From positions 362,838,067-362,902,066 of the forward strand of contig OY728157.1 in NCBI GenBank assembly GCA_963277665.1: a stretch of 64,000 nucleotides of DNA, written 5' to 3'. The position numbers were made by a program, and so were the translations under genes. Origin of the DNA: Viscum album. Its lineage: Eukaryota; Streptophyta; Magnoliopsida; Santalales; Viscaceae. Shown here piece after piece: positions 33,403 through 44,509 of this stretch. The notes beneath the pieces are model-generated. The model was not told the DNA's origin, did no database searches, and saw only the letters and a list, made by a program, of their open reading frames with translations. Within the stretch, counting starts at the first letter, position 1, and the number at the start of each line of letters is the position of its first letter.

Positions 33403-35703
33403 CACTACTGAAAATTTTCCCTATACCCACGGTTTCAAGGAAATGTAGGCAACCAAGGTGTCGGTATAACCCTGAGCTATACCCACGGTTTTGGAAACCG
33501 TGGGTATAGGTCCACTCCACCGTGTCATTAACCTATACTCACGGTTTGTAAAACCGGGTATAGCTTTGACCAAATACGTGGTTGTGGGATTTGATCCATG
33601 GACCGCCCCTTTATTCTTCCCCCACCTAACCACTACTCCATTTCACTTATTGGTATATAAATATATATTTACTTATATATATTTATATAAATCGTGGCTA
33701 TAGGTAGAAAACCGTGGGAATAAATGTTCTCGTGAATTTTTTTTCGTCCTGCGAATTCTTTTTCTCCCGCCATAAGTCGTGAAAGTTATACCACTACTAC
33801 AGAAATGGCTTTTAAAAACACTAGAAAATGTCATTTACAAAGCTAAAAAACGTTGTTAATCTCAGCAAAGATAAAAGGGGGGTCTCTTTTATCAGCGCTT
33901 AAAAAACACTGATAAATATCTCTTTTACAGCGTTGATAAAAATGGTCTTTTAACAGCGCTAAAAAAGCACTGATAAAAGAGTCTTTTATCAGCGTTTTTT
34001 AACGTTGTTAAAAGTTTAAAAAATTAAAAAAAATCTGCAAATCGGAGGGGGTTTTAACAATGCTTGACCCTCCCCCCTTCAACAGCGCTATGAAGCACCC
34101 TGCCCTCCCCTGCCCGCCCCTACCACCCCAGCACGCCCAACCCACACCCCTAAACCCTTTAACAACGCTAGCACCCCCATTTAGCAGTGCTAGCATAGCC
34201 CTTCACCACCGTGCGCGCCCCTACCTCCCTCAAGATTCAAACTCAAGACCTCCCACTGTGCGTCTGGACCCTTTACAACTCTATTGTTTTGTTGTCCATT
34301 TAATGATATATCTATTTATTTATATATATATATTTAGTTATATTTATTCGTATATTAATATATATTTATATTAACATATACATATCTATATTATTATTAT
34401 ATATATATATACATGTATAGTTATATTTATATATTCATATATTTATATATTTATATATCTATATATTTATTCATATATTAATATATATTTATATCTATCT
34501 ATTTAGTTATATTTAGTTATATTTTTTTATGCGTATATTTATTTGTATATTAATATATATCAGTTTGTTAATACAGACATACAAACACACACACACACAC
34601 ATTATATAGGTATATAAATATTCATATATCTGTATTTTAAATAAAATATATATTAGTTTTTTATTTAGATAAAGCTTATATATTGAGAAATATATTTTAT
34701 ATGTAAATAAGTTTAATTATTTATTTATAAAATTAATTTTTTTATGCGTGAATATATAAAAAATATGTATATATTGTTAAATATGTGATTATAAATAACA
34801 ATACATTGTGAAAAAGATAAAATTTCAAAGACACAGTATCAATATAAATGCAATCCTTTAGAATAAATTCGTTCCCCACTGAAAAAGGGCAAAAAATACC
34901 CCATGAAACGAGGTTGACATTCCATTGAATGTTAAAAAATTTGGGTATCTCGACAAAAAACTTAATTTTAAAGGTCTTCTGGGCCTTTTTTGACCTCGAA
35001 AAATGCGACATAAGATTCTTTTGTGCTGTCAGCGCGTAGAACTTGTCGCAAACTTCGATTTGATATGTTGTAGAACTCAAACGGATATCTGAATCAAAAG
35101 TTATGACCGTTTGAAGTTTAAGTTATGTTTTTAACTTATTTTAGATCTTTTATTAATTTTTTGATTTTTTGTGCCTTCAAATTGGTATTAAATGACTATT
35201 ACTCAGTGATGATTAGCAAATTATTAATTAATAATATTTTTTAAAATATTTTATAAACCATTTTCATTACATCTTATATATTAAGTGTAAATGTCTATTT
35301 ATACTTATTTAAAACATATTTAAAAAATATATATTATATTTATATCAATATAAATATATTTATATCAATATAATATATTTTTTTTTGAAATATACCCTTT
35401 ATCAGCACTCGTAAAAAAAGCGCTGATAAAGACCACCCTTTATCAGCGCTTTCTGTTTAGCGTTGATAAAACGAGCCGCTTCCCTTGCTCCGTTTTGTAG
35501 TAGTGTATCCCCGATTTTGAAAACCCGTGGGTATAGGTCTTCAAAATGCGACCTTATACACAAGGTTTTACAATAAATGTGGGTAGAGGTTCTGAAAAAC
35601 AATCATATACCCATGATTTCTGTAAAATCGTGGGTATAGGTCTTCAAAAATATCGTAAAACCATGGTTCATAGACGTGGGTATAGGTTCATTTTCTAGTA
35701 GTG
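33403..35703. mobile_element. Non-autonomous CACTA transposon (outer)
   Basis: Ends CACTACTGAAAAT and ATTTTCTAGTAGTG are inverted, and the 3-bp TSD is tga (33400-33402, 35704-35706), both diagnostic for En/Spm CACTA elements. Subterminal repeats of tatacccacggttt and its complement lie at both ends. Its own sequence is only about 590 bp because 33792-35505 is a second inserted CACTA; no transposase is present. Confidence 0.9.
33792..35505. mobile_element. Non-autonomous CACTA transposon nested in the outer one
   Basis: Ends CACTACTACAGAAATGG and CCGTTTTGTAGTAGTG; subterminal repeats of agcgct with tttatcag occur near both ends (33880-34015 and 35400-35475). The flanking triplets are tac and tat, so the TSD is imperfect. 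The middle holds a C-rich stretch (34060-34280) of possible captured DNA, then long TA microsatellites (about 34310-34640). No transposase ORF was found. Confidence 0.85.
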
Positions 35704-35706
35704 TGA

Positions 35707-35838
35707 ATGTTGAGAAAATTCACATCAATGATAACGGGGAATACATAATGACAAAAGTTTTACTGAAAAAGAAGTTGAAAGTCTGCAAGGAGACTGCAAA
35801 TCTAACCTCTACTTCAAATTGGCCACGAGAAAGAGATT
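35707..35838 (+). pseudogene. Last residues of copia duplicate 2 RNase H and the PPT
   Basis: Across the CACTA insertion the frame continues with the Tork-type end VEKIHINDNGEYIMTK, then a stop and a purine-rich PPT-like run (cacgagaaagagattt) directly before the LTR. This fixes the 3' end of the copia element. Confidence 0.75.
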
Positions 35839-36243
35839 TGTTGGGGTGACTCCCAATTTAAAGAGTGATTTACGCGTCTTTTTTGGAGGCATTCTTTGTC
35901 ATCATCAACAACAATTCTTTTGATAGCACCATCTTCCATGGGCGGCAGCCAAACTAGTCTGTCGTTGAATGTTGAACGCACCCGACGGCGGGAGAAAGTT
36001 CAAAGGTTGATGAAGCACCTAACCAACTCATGAATCTTTTGTGAACTTTGATCTATAAAATTAGAATAGTTTTCTTATAATTGGAATTGTGTGTGATTCT
36101 CCAGCGTTTCATCCAAAGAGAAATAATAGAACATTCTTTTTCTTTCTAGTCACCATGGGGAACCACGTTAAATTATTCATGTTCTTTATTTTTATTTTGT
36201 TTTGAATTTATTTCGTCTTGAGGGAGTTTGGTTGCCCCCAACA
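35839..36243 (+). mobile_element. 3' LTR of the Tork/Tnt1-like copia element (405 bp)
   Basis: Starts TGTTGGGG and ends CCCCAACA, perfect 8-bp inverted ends, immediately after the PPT. Length and ends fit Tork-lineage LTRs. No matching 5' LTR is in the window; the gypsy-derived unit at 17931 stands where gag should be. Confidence 0.85.
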
Positions 36244-37519
36244 TCAACGACCATTAAAAACATGCAAAATCCCCTTATACAACCATTTTATCTAAATGTT
36301 ACATTAAAGTATTAGGTCTTCAAAAATCAACACTCACAAAATGAATTGTCAGATATATTGTGTCTAGAAAATCAATAGTTTAATAGAACTTTCCCAATCA
36401 ATTTCTACCAGGGGAATGTTTTAAACCCAAAAAGCGTGATATAACCTGAAAAATTATCTCGCCAGGTATCTATTAAAACACATCCCACAAAACGTCATTA
36501 AATCCACAAATCATAACGAAACGTCATCCTCAGACCGATATATATTTAGACTAAATAAATATACTCACAGAACCATCGGACAACCAGAAGTTAAATTTAT
36601 CTCAGACAAAACAAGTTAAATCCAGGACAAATTAAACTGCCAGATCTAAAAATTATATCATCAAAAAGAGTAAAATAAAATTTGATAAAGAAGGCACGAA
36701 ACTCATTACAATCAAAATACACTGACTTACAATCATGAAATTTATTTCAGCCTCGATTTGTTACAAAAAAATTCAAGAACAGCCCGAAAACATATTATTG
36801 TAAAAGTCTCGATAGAAAAGACTCACAATCATGAACGATGCCGTTTTGGATAACCACTTTTGATGACACATCATCCATTCATTCTATTTTATAATCAAAT
36901 TTATTTACGTGACGTGCGACCGTACCAACAATCCATGGACCCGATTAGACTTTTATCCAGAGCATCGCCGAATTCCATCCATGCAGGCCAACGTGTCTAT
37001 TTTTTAATAAAAAATATGAATCGCTGCCGCACGCAATCCATTAAATGCCCAACTGATTTTGTCTGCACGCCAATGTCCCCACAACAGAAAGTTCCCACCT
37101 TTAAATTTTTAATATATCATGAGATACTGCATTGTAAAACAGAGCACCCATAACCAAAGGCGGACGGCTGACCATTTAGAAGGAATACCACCAACACGTA
37201 CCATACATACCTTACGCGTTTTTTCTACCGTGGAAGGGACCGTCCTACGACTGAAGATATGTATACAGATGCCCAAAAACAATTAACAATAAAACAACGA
37301 AACAATCACCCCCCGGCACGTACGCATCATTGGGAGGCGTGAGGGCGCTTTCAGAAGTCAGGGAAATGCGGCTGCTGGCACTGCGCCATCGGCAAATCCG
37401 CCGCCGCCATCGTCGCCGTCGTCTGGCAGGACTTGTCATCGCAAATCAACACACTGCGGAACCCAGAAAAAGAACAATGAAAACCGTGCTCAAGATTCGC
37501 ACCACCAGAGACGGAGAGA
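36244..37519. other. Intergenic region between copia LTR and TGA gene
   Basis: AT-rich unique-looking sequence with no supported coding region. The part just right of 37200 presumably contains the 3' UTR of the minus-strand TGA gene; no clear polyadenylation signal could be chosen. Confidence 0.6.
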
Positions 37520-40500
37520 TTACTCTCGAGGGCGAGACGACCAGAGCGTGCTCAGCGCCCGAAGCCTGTAGTGGTACTCGCCGATCACCACGAAACACTT
37601 GGCCGCCTGCCGGACCGTCAGGATTCGACACAGCTGGTGCAGCGTTTGCTGCCTCAGATTATCTGCCTGCGTTTTCCCAAAACAGATTATTAAATCCCTC
37701 CGACTTAACAGTAATAATGAATAAAAAAGCACCACAAGGCTCATTGTGATAAGAACGCAACCGTCGGCAACTTTTCCGGCCACTAATGCATGGAGTTTTT
37801 GGCTTTTTTCAATGATTGTATATACTTTACGTTACACCGTTTCCCGCGTTTCCCGCGTCACTTCGCATTACTTTACCTGGCGCATGAAACCTTCGAGGTT
37901 GACGAGCCTGGCGAGCGCCATGTTCATGTGTTCGAAGTCGTCGGAGACGCACCCGGCGGCGATGGTGTCGACGACCGACTGCTGAAGCTGTTCGAGCCCT
38001 TGCGTGAGAGCCTCCTCCGCCTGCTGCGACGAGTGCTGGAGGTTGCAAATCCCAATCACCTGCTGCTCCGTCAACGGGTGTAACTGGGTGATCAACATCT
38101 AAACGGAATTCCAAAACACAGTATTACTGTATAAACAGTCACAATGCCCCGAGCCACGACGATAAATACATAAAAAAAACCTTGATGAGCTCGCATGGTC
38201 GGAAACCGCCCATCCAGAGGAAGCAGCGCTCGGCGGGAGTGGTCCACATGCCGGTGAAGAGGTGGAAGACGTCGGCCTTCGCGGCCATTCCCTTGAGGTG
38301 GAAGATCTCGTCGTAGTGGGAAACGCAGGCGTCCACCATGGCCCGGAGCTCGCCGTCGGAAACGTGCGGCGTCTGCAGCGCCGCCTGGAGCTTCGACATG
38401 TGCCGGTGGTTCTCGTCCAGCCACCGGGCGTATTCCAAGTCGAACAGCACAGCCCCTGCCACCAACACCGCCGCCATGACCCTTAGTCACCGCCCGTTTG
38501 AAAACCCACCGCAATAATTTAAAAAAAAAAACGAACCAACATTTGGTAAAATATGAAAGTGGGTTAAGAAAAAGTTCATAAAATAACGGCACAGGGCGCC
38601 CGTTGAAAAGACAGGGGAGTGGGTTCAACGTAAAATGCAGAAGTTCCCATGTCTAAGTTGGTAAATTAAGCAGAATGATGGGTCTCACCGGAGCTGACGT
38701 TTGCAGCGGCGCCACCGACTCCTAAAAACAGACCCTGAGACAAACCGGCGTGTATTCCTTCAATTTATTTATTTATTACATCTGGATCTTGATCATGACT
38801 ATGCAAAAAAGAAAAAAAAACTTCTGAAATTTGAAAAACCTGAGATCTCGCCCTTTGAAGGTCTTGTTCCAGCTGTGCAAGCTTGATCCTGCTTGATTCA
38901 AGCTGCTGCACATACGCCTGGAGAGAAGAGGTGCCGGCGGAAGAAAACAGATGACTCAGTGGGCAATAACATTTTCACCATTATTCATGAACCTAAAACA
39001 GAAAAATTCCCAAAGCTGCATATAATAAATGCACCTTTTTCCGCAGCCTGCTCTTCCTTGCAGCTTCTCTGTTCTGAGCCAGACGCCGCAGAGTCTGCAA
39101 CCCATGCAGAAACTCACCTTCGGTTAGAGGCTCAGAACATTGATTCAATTCAAAGCATATAGCTATAACTACATAATCTGTGATGATTTTGCAGGGACTG
39201 GGGACTCAAACCATGAATTCCCAGATAATTGTGTGGTTTTTTTACTGACACTCTTTCTGTTGGGTCGTCACATGATCAAATACAACATAATCCTCGAAAT
39301 CTTTTCTTCCCCTGCATGGGGCTGGTTCTCTGCCAAAACAAAAAGGATCTGACGATCACATCAGAATCCTTTGCTTGGACGACAATCAACATGGTATTAA
39401 ATGCTGATGTAATCGCCGCTCTCGAAATCGGCGACGGGAGGGAATAGAGAGCTCAGGGCTATGACGTAAAACGATTCATTACGCATTGATTTTAGGGTTA
39501 GGGAATCGAGGTATGGGTTCAGGAAGAACTAGGCATGGCTTGAGGGCGGAGATTTGATGCTGTAAACAATGGAAACCCTAACCCTAACCTTCTCCGGCTT
39601 GACGATGATCTGCTGCAAATTCCCAGCTCCGCTGTGGCTGCCATTATCGCTGCCCATGTCGAACATCTCTTCCTGTTGCGACCGTCGCCCTCCTGGCTCG
39701 TCCTCCTGATACCCGAACGCCTGAAGATAATTCGAGGAAGGAAGCGTTGCGCTGTTCGGCGAATCAGGCTCCAGCGGGGGCTCTCCTTTGCACGAAGGCC
39801 GTGTGTTCAATGCCGATCCTGAATCAGCCTCCCTCGAATTCCCCTGCAATTTTTCCCCAACAAGAAAAAAAAAACAGCAGAGTTCAGCCGTATTGCATCA
39901 CTGAGCTACGAAGCTCTACAGGAATCGCTAATGGTCGCTAAACTCAACAAACGCGACAGAGAAACAATCACATTAACCGTCTCTCCGAGAAGAAAAGGGA
40001 GGAGGTTCTCCTCCGGCAGGGGAAGTGTTGGATCGATTCTTATAGAGGGGAAGAGTTTCTCAAAAAGCAAAACATAGAGGGTCAAGGTTGAGAAACGAAA
40101 CTACTCTTGCGGGGGCGTCCAGGAGCCGGATTGGCCATGGAGGGAACATTTCCAGGGTCGTTGCAGGCCTGCCCTCATATAAAGCTGCAACAGAATCGCA
40201 AAAGAAATATCTCTGAGGATCAGTAAAATAAATAAATGAGACAATATTGAAACCATCAAAAAGCGATGAACCTCATCTTCCCTTTTCGTTCTTGCAGTTA
40301 CGGAGTCAGTGAAATCAGCTTCTCTCTAGAAAAATCCAAACAAACCCCTCCCCTTCTCTCCAGCACGGTATTCAAACGTCACGAAACGAAAAAGGGGGAG
40401 GAGGAAGAAACACAAGCTTACAGGGTCTAAGATCATTATTGCCGAACTGAAGTCCTTGCGGTGCGATCGCCTGCTCCAGCTCGCCAAAATCAAAACCAGA

Positions 40501-40759
40501 CCCTACCGGATGACTGTCGAGAAGAGGCGTCCGTGGACCGTGTCAGAAATCAACAAACTAGACATTCGATCGATGAAACTCCTTTAACCTAATTCTGGAA
40601 TCACAACGCTAATTAATCGGCCAATTTGCGAGGCGGATACCTGAAACCGGCGCCGCCGGGATGATCGAGTCCGGGAAGCATAGCATAGTGATTGTGGTGG
40701 TGATCCGAAGATGGCCCCGAATCCGAGAATCCCGTCTCGCCGATCCGCTGGCTCGCCAT
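37520..40759 (-). CDS. TGA-class bZIP transcription factor, TGA9/TGA10 type (10 exons)
   Basis: Exons on the minus strand, in order: 40759-40641, 40513-40422, 40184-40105, 39843-39589, 39094-39035, 38917-38840, 38734-38689, 38455-38181, 38098-37877, 37666-37520. All introns are GT-AG and phases agree, giving 457 residues with stop TAA at 37520-37522. The start is the ATG of MASQRIGETGFSDSGPSSD, an N-terminus typical of TGA9/TGA10. Residues 183-202 are the basic region (N190-x7-R198), with zipper leucines at 208, 215 and 222. A DOG1 domain follows (about 245-457), with DVFHLFTGMW and ERCFLWMGGF. Such factors bind TGACG motifs in the nucleus and, in Arabidopsis, act with ROXY glutaredoxins in anther development. 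The exon 3 donor (gtagtt) is weak and is the least certain border. Confidence 0.92.
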
Positions 40760-40919
40760 GCATAACCCGCCGTCAATCCATTCTAACCGGAGCAGACGGC
40801 GGGGGAACAGCTCCGGCGAATGATATTCTACGGCGGCGGGATTTACTCTTCGTTTTACTCCGGCGAACCAGGAGGCGCCTGAAACAGAAGATCAACCTTT
40901 CTTTTCGAGTTCACACATC

Positions 40920-40929
40920 CTTATATATG
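40920..40929 (-). promoter_or_regulatory. Probable TATA box of the TGA gene
   Basis: The minus strand reads ATATATAAGG about 160 bp upstream of the start codon. Transcription would begin near 40890, leaving a 5' UTR of roughly 130 nt. Confidence 0.55.
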
Positions 40930-40991
40930 TATGTAGGCAGAGGGTCCGGCCCCCTCGAGTCTGTTTCGCTCCGGTATATTTCCCTTCATAA

Positions 40992-41022
40992 CCCTCCCTC
41001 CCTCCCTCCCTCCCTCCCTCCC
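40992..41022. repeat. CCCT microsatellite in the TGA promoter
   Basis: About seven CCCT units on the plus strand, read as GGGA repeats on the gene strand, lie 60-100 bp upstream of the TATA box. Purine repeats at this position are frequent in plant core promoters. Confidence 0.8.
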
Positions 41023-41029
41023 GCCAGTA

Positions 41030-41949
41030 GCTCCAGTAGCTCCCTGGGATCGTTTTACGCAGACGTCCCTTTCTGCGAAGGAAACCAGACGCGGGCTGAT
41101 TCTTCGGTTTCGTGTTGATATTTATGTAATAAAATTATTGGATTTCGATGCCTTCTCTCTACACACCTGTCTGTCTCTCGGTCCCGAGCAGTTCCGAACT
41201 CCTGACTTGTTAATCATGCTAATCAAATCACGAGATAAACGGAAGATACTTTTATGTTTTTATTTTTATTGTAAAGGATAAGAATCTTCATTGATATAAA
41301 TAAAATAAAGTATCCGTCGTGCCTAGAATATAATAAGATAGTCAATATTGTATTTATAACGCTCACAACTGATATTATGAAATAATTGATAATGAATGAG
41401 GTTTCGGACTTTTATCGAGCTCCGGCTGTTCTCGAATCACAAGCGGTCGCAGATAGATCACAACAGACCTCCGGAAAACAAATTATGTAAAAATAACTTT
41501 GGATAAGATTTGATGCGTGGGATTGGTGTATATTTTTTTATTGGATCCATTTGTTAATGAGTGACACGAAAAGGAAGATAAAAAGGACGTGTCTTTAATT
41601 TGTAACAAAGCAGGCGAAATTCACTTTTGACGAGTCACGCCACAACAATGGCTTAAATCTAAAGAAAACCATAAAAGAGTGCGGGTTGTCTTTTGTTCGC
41701 GCTTTATTAGTGTACACCTAGAGATAATAATGGGTATCCTGCCCTAGCCAATATGATAAAATGGGACATCTCCCGTGCCTGCATGGAATGCCGGTTAAAA
41801 TATACCGAGATGGATATATACAAGGGAAAAACTGTTAAACACACAAAAAATCAAACTGCATTTCGTTAAATACATAGAATATACAAAAAACAATAACGTA
41901 AAACCTACAAGAATACATAAATATACACAAAAATAACGTAAGACGTACA
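41030..41949. other. Upstream region of the TGA gene
   Basis: AT-rich sequence between the promoter and the satellite. No coding region, LTR end or TIR was recognised. It may hold distal regulatory sites but none can be named with confidence. Confidence 0.5.
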
Positions 41950-42758
41950 AATAAAAAGAGACACTTTAAGTTATATCAGCCACACCGTACATCATATTGA
42001 GGTGCGGTTGATTCATACACGTCACAAATGACTTATGGATCATTTTTCTAAAGTATCAAAACAATCTGAATGTATTTTATTAATTTTCAGTATGTCACTT
42101 GTTCTTTTTACTAAAATTAACGCCAATTTTAAATAAAAAGACACACTTAGAATTATACCAGTCACACCGTGCGTCAAATCGAGGTGAAGTTGATTCCTAC
42201 ACGTTAGAAATGGCTTATAAATCGTTGTCCTAAAATATTAAAATAATTTGAATGCGTTTGCTCGGTTTTCAGTACGTCATTTGTTCTTTTTACTAAAATT
42301 AATATCAATTTTAAATAAATAGACACGCTTGGAATTATATCGGTCACATCATGCGTCATATTGAGTTGAGGCTGATTCTGACACGTCACAAATGATTTAT
42401 GGATCATTTTTCTAAAGTATCAAAATATTCCAAATGCATTTCCTCGATTTTCAGTATGTCACTTATGTTTTTTTTATTAAAATATCATTTGAAATTAGAA
42501 ACACAAACTTTGAGACACACCGGTCACATCATGTGTTGGTTTGACGTGAGACCAATTCCTACACCTCACAAATGACTTATTAATCATTCTCCTAAATTAT
42601 CAAGACAATTCTAGCGAGTTTTCTTAATTTTTAGTAAATGACACTTTTTGAACTAAAATGTCAATTTTAAACTGATAACAAACACTTCGAGTCATACCGG
42701 GCACATCATGTATCAGATTGAGCTGCGGTTGATTCATACACGTTAGAAATAACTTATG
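41950..42758. repeat. ~180-bp tandem satellite, left block (units 1-5)
   Basis: The phrase cggtcacatcatg...attgaggtg recurs at about 41980, 42161, 42342, 42522 and 42699 (spacing 181, 181, 180, 177). The first three units are type A (tttaaataaaaagacac before the phrase), the fourth is B (aaattagaaacac) and the fifth C (aaactgataacaaacac). Unit 5 is interrupted at 42758 by a copia insertion and resumes at 44510. Confidence 0.85.
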
Positions 42759-44509
42759 TATTGGAGTGGAGCCCGACATCACGACAAAAGCAATCTCACA
42801 ACACGCCATAAAATTCACCAGAAGGCCTTTTATCACCTGAAGACCTGTATCACCCGAATGAATTTTACAACGCACCTGAAGGCTTTTTCACAACTCAACA
42901 CTCGGAGAAATTTTTATCACACCCATAAACGTACCATTTCGTTGTACTACCGATCACCACAACCGGGACACGCCACTTGATCTCTACAACCAAGAGGACT
43001 TTCGATACATGACGTTGTCATCATCTCTCATCACATGCCATCTTCGGCGGTTTCAATCATCATCGTTGACACGCCATCGTTGACGTAATCATCGTCTTCG
43101 CTTCATTCTCATCGTCATCGCTTTGCACCGACTGCCGTAATCACGACAACCCCTTCCTAGTTCTTTCTCGACGACTACATCGTGTTGGCACCCTTTCTTG
43201 GTTCTCTCTCACCGGCTACATCGTGCTGGCACACCTTCCAAAAATTGATACTGCAACCTATTATATAGACATCAAGTCCACATCTCCAATCAACACAATC
43301 AACATTAAACTGTTCATCCATTGATATTGAGAATTAACTCTCCATTAATGCGTGAGAAAATTATCTATTAATGTCGAGATATATCTCTCCATCAATAATT
43401 TTCTCTTTCATCAATATTCAAATTTTAAATCAAAAGAAAATCCAAACAATCTCCACCTTGATTTAAAATTCAAATACTCTACATTTATCTCCACCATCTG
43501 GGTCAGTGTGATCGTCGGCTCCATCAAGATCCAAATGACACCCAATGAACGGAACATGCCACATGACACATGTGGCTAAGAAGACTTTTGATATTCCAGC
43601 AACACCGCTAATACCACCGCCATCTTCTGGTGACATTCTTCTGGACGCTTGATAGGCCAACAAACCTGAAGAACCCCAACGGTCTCCCACCAAACTCTGA
43701 TTGTCACCAACAATGGAACACGCCACATGATCCAGCTGGTCAATCCGATTTTCGATATCCCAGAAACACCTTTGGTACCGTCGCTGTCTTCCGCTAACAT
43801 CCTTCGAGTCTTTGATAAGCTGCCCCACCAGATGTCCAGCACCATGTTTTACAACCGAACACTTCAATCAATCCCTCAGATGCCACTATTGGGGCGGAGC
43901 CTGACGTCGTGGTGGAAGCAACCTCACAACACACCAGAAAATTCACCCGAAGGCCTTTTATCACCCCAAAGGAATTTTTATCACACCCATGAACATACCA
44001 TTTCGTTGTACCACCGATCACTACAACCAGGACACGCCGCTTGATCTTCGCAACCAAGATGACTTTCGATACATGGCACTGTCATCATCTCTCATCGCAT
44101 GTTATCTTCAACGCTTTCAGTTATCGCTATCAACACGCCATCATTAACGTAATCACAGTCTTCGCTTCATTTTTATCGTCATCGCTTCGCATCAGTTACC
44201 AAAATTGCGACAACCCCTTCCCAGTTCTCTATCGCCAGCTATATCATGCCAACACCATTTCCCGGTTCTCTCTCGTTGACCACATCGTGCTAGTACACCT
44301 TCCAAAAATGCTACTGCATCGTCTTATATAGACATCAAGTCCATACATCAAATTAATGAAGTCAACATTAAATTGTCTATCCATTAATATTGATAATTAA
44401 CTCTCCATTAATGTTGGGAGAAAATCCTTTATTAATGTTGAGATATATCTCTCCATTAATAATTTTCTCTTTCCTTAATATTCAAATTTTAAATAAAAAA
44501 ATCCCAACA
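42759..44509 (-). mobile_element. Internally deleted non-autonomous copia element
   Basis: The 5-bp TSD ttatg (42754-42758, 44510-44514) flanks the element. Minus-strand LTRs are 43887-44509 (5', TGTTGGGAT to CCAATA) and 42759-43448 (3', TGTTTGGAT to CCAATA), differing by a ~60-bp indel. The interior is only 438 bp, with a PBS-like TGGCATCTGAGG after the 5' LTR and the PPT AAGGTGGAGAT before the 3' LTR. No protein domain remains. PPT and LTR ends resemble the Ale/Retrofit copia lineage. Confidence 0.85.
43449..43886 (-). other. Interior of the deleted copia element with PBS and PPT only
   Basis: The minus strand holds the PBS-like site near 43875-43886, the PPT at 43449-43460, and two diverged copies of an ~165-bp segment containing catgtggc-tgttcc (near 43555 and 43710). 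It can be reverse-transcribed only with proteins from another element. Confidence 0.75.

Noticed and set aside
33572..33650. B-box-like gggatttgatcc in the outer CACTA
   Set aside because: No A-box at tRNA spacing and no T-stem; treated as chance.
34300..34660. Origin or matrix-attachment signal in the TA-rich stretch
   Set aside because: Simple TA microsatellite expansion inside a CACTA element explains it.
39577..39590. Telomere-like ccctaaccctaacc
   Set aside because: Only two units, located at the start of an intron of the TGA gene; not an interstitial telomere array.
40711..41118. Plus-strand 135-codon reading frame upstream of the TGA start
   Set aside because: It is the reverse of exon 1 and the promoter, with a simple-repeat-encoded Pro/Ser stretch; no domain and no codon logic.
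42756..44057. Coding regions of 80-130 codons in the deleted copia element
   Set aside because: They lie in LTRs or cross LTR borders, and resemble no gag or pol domain.
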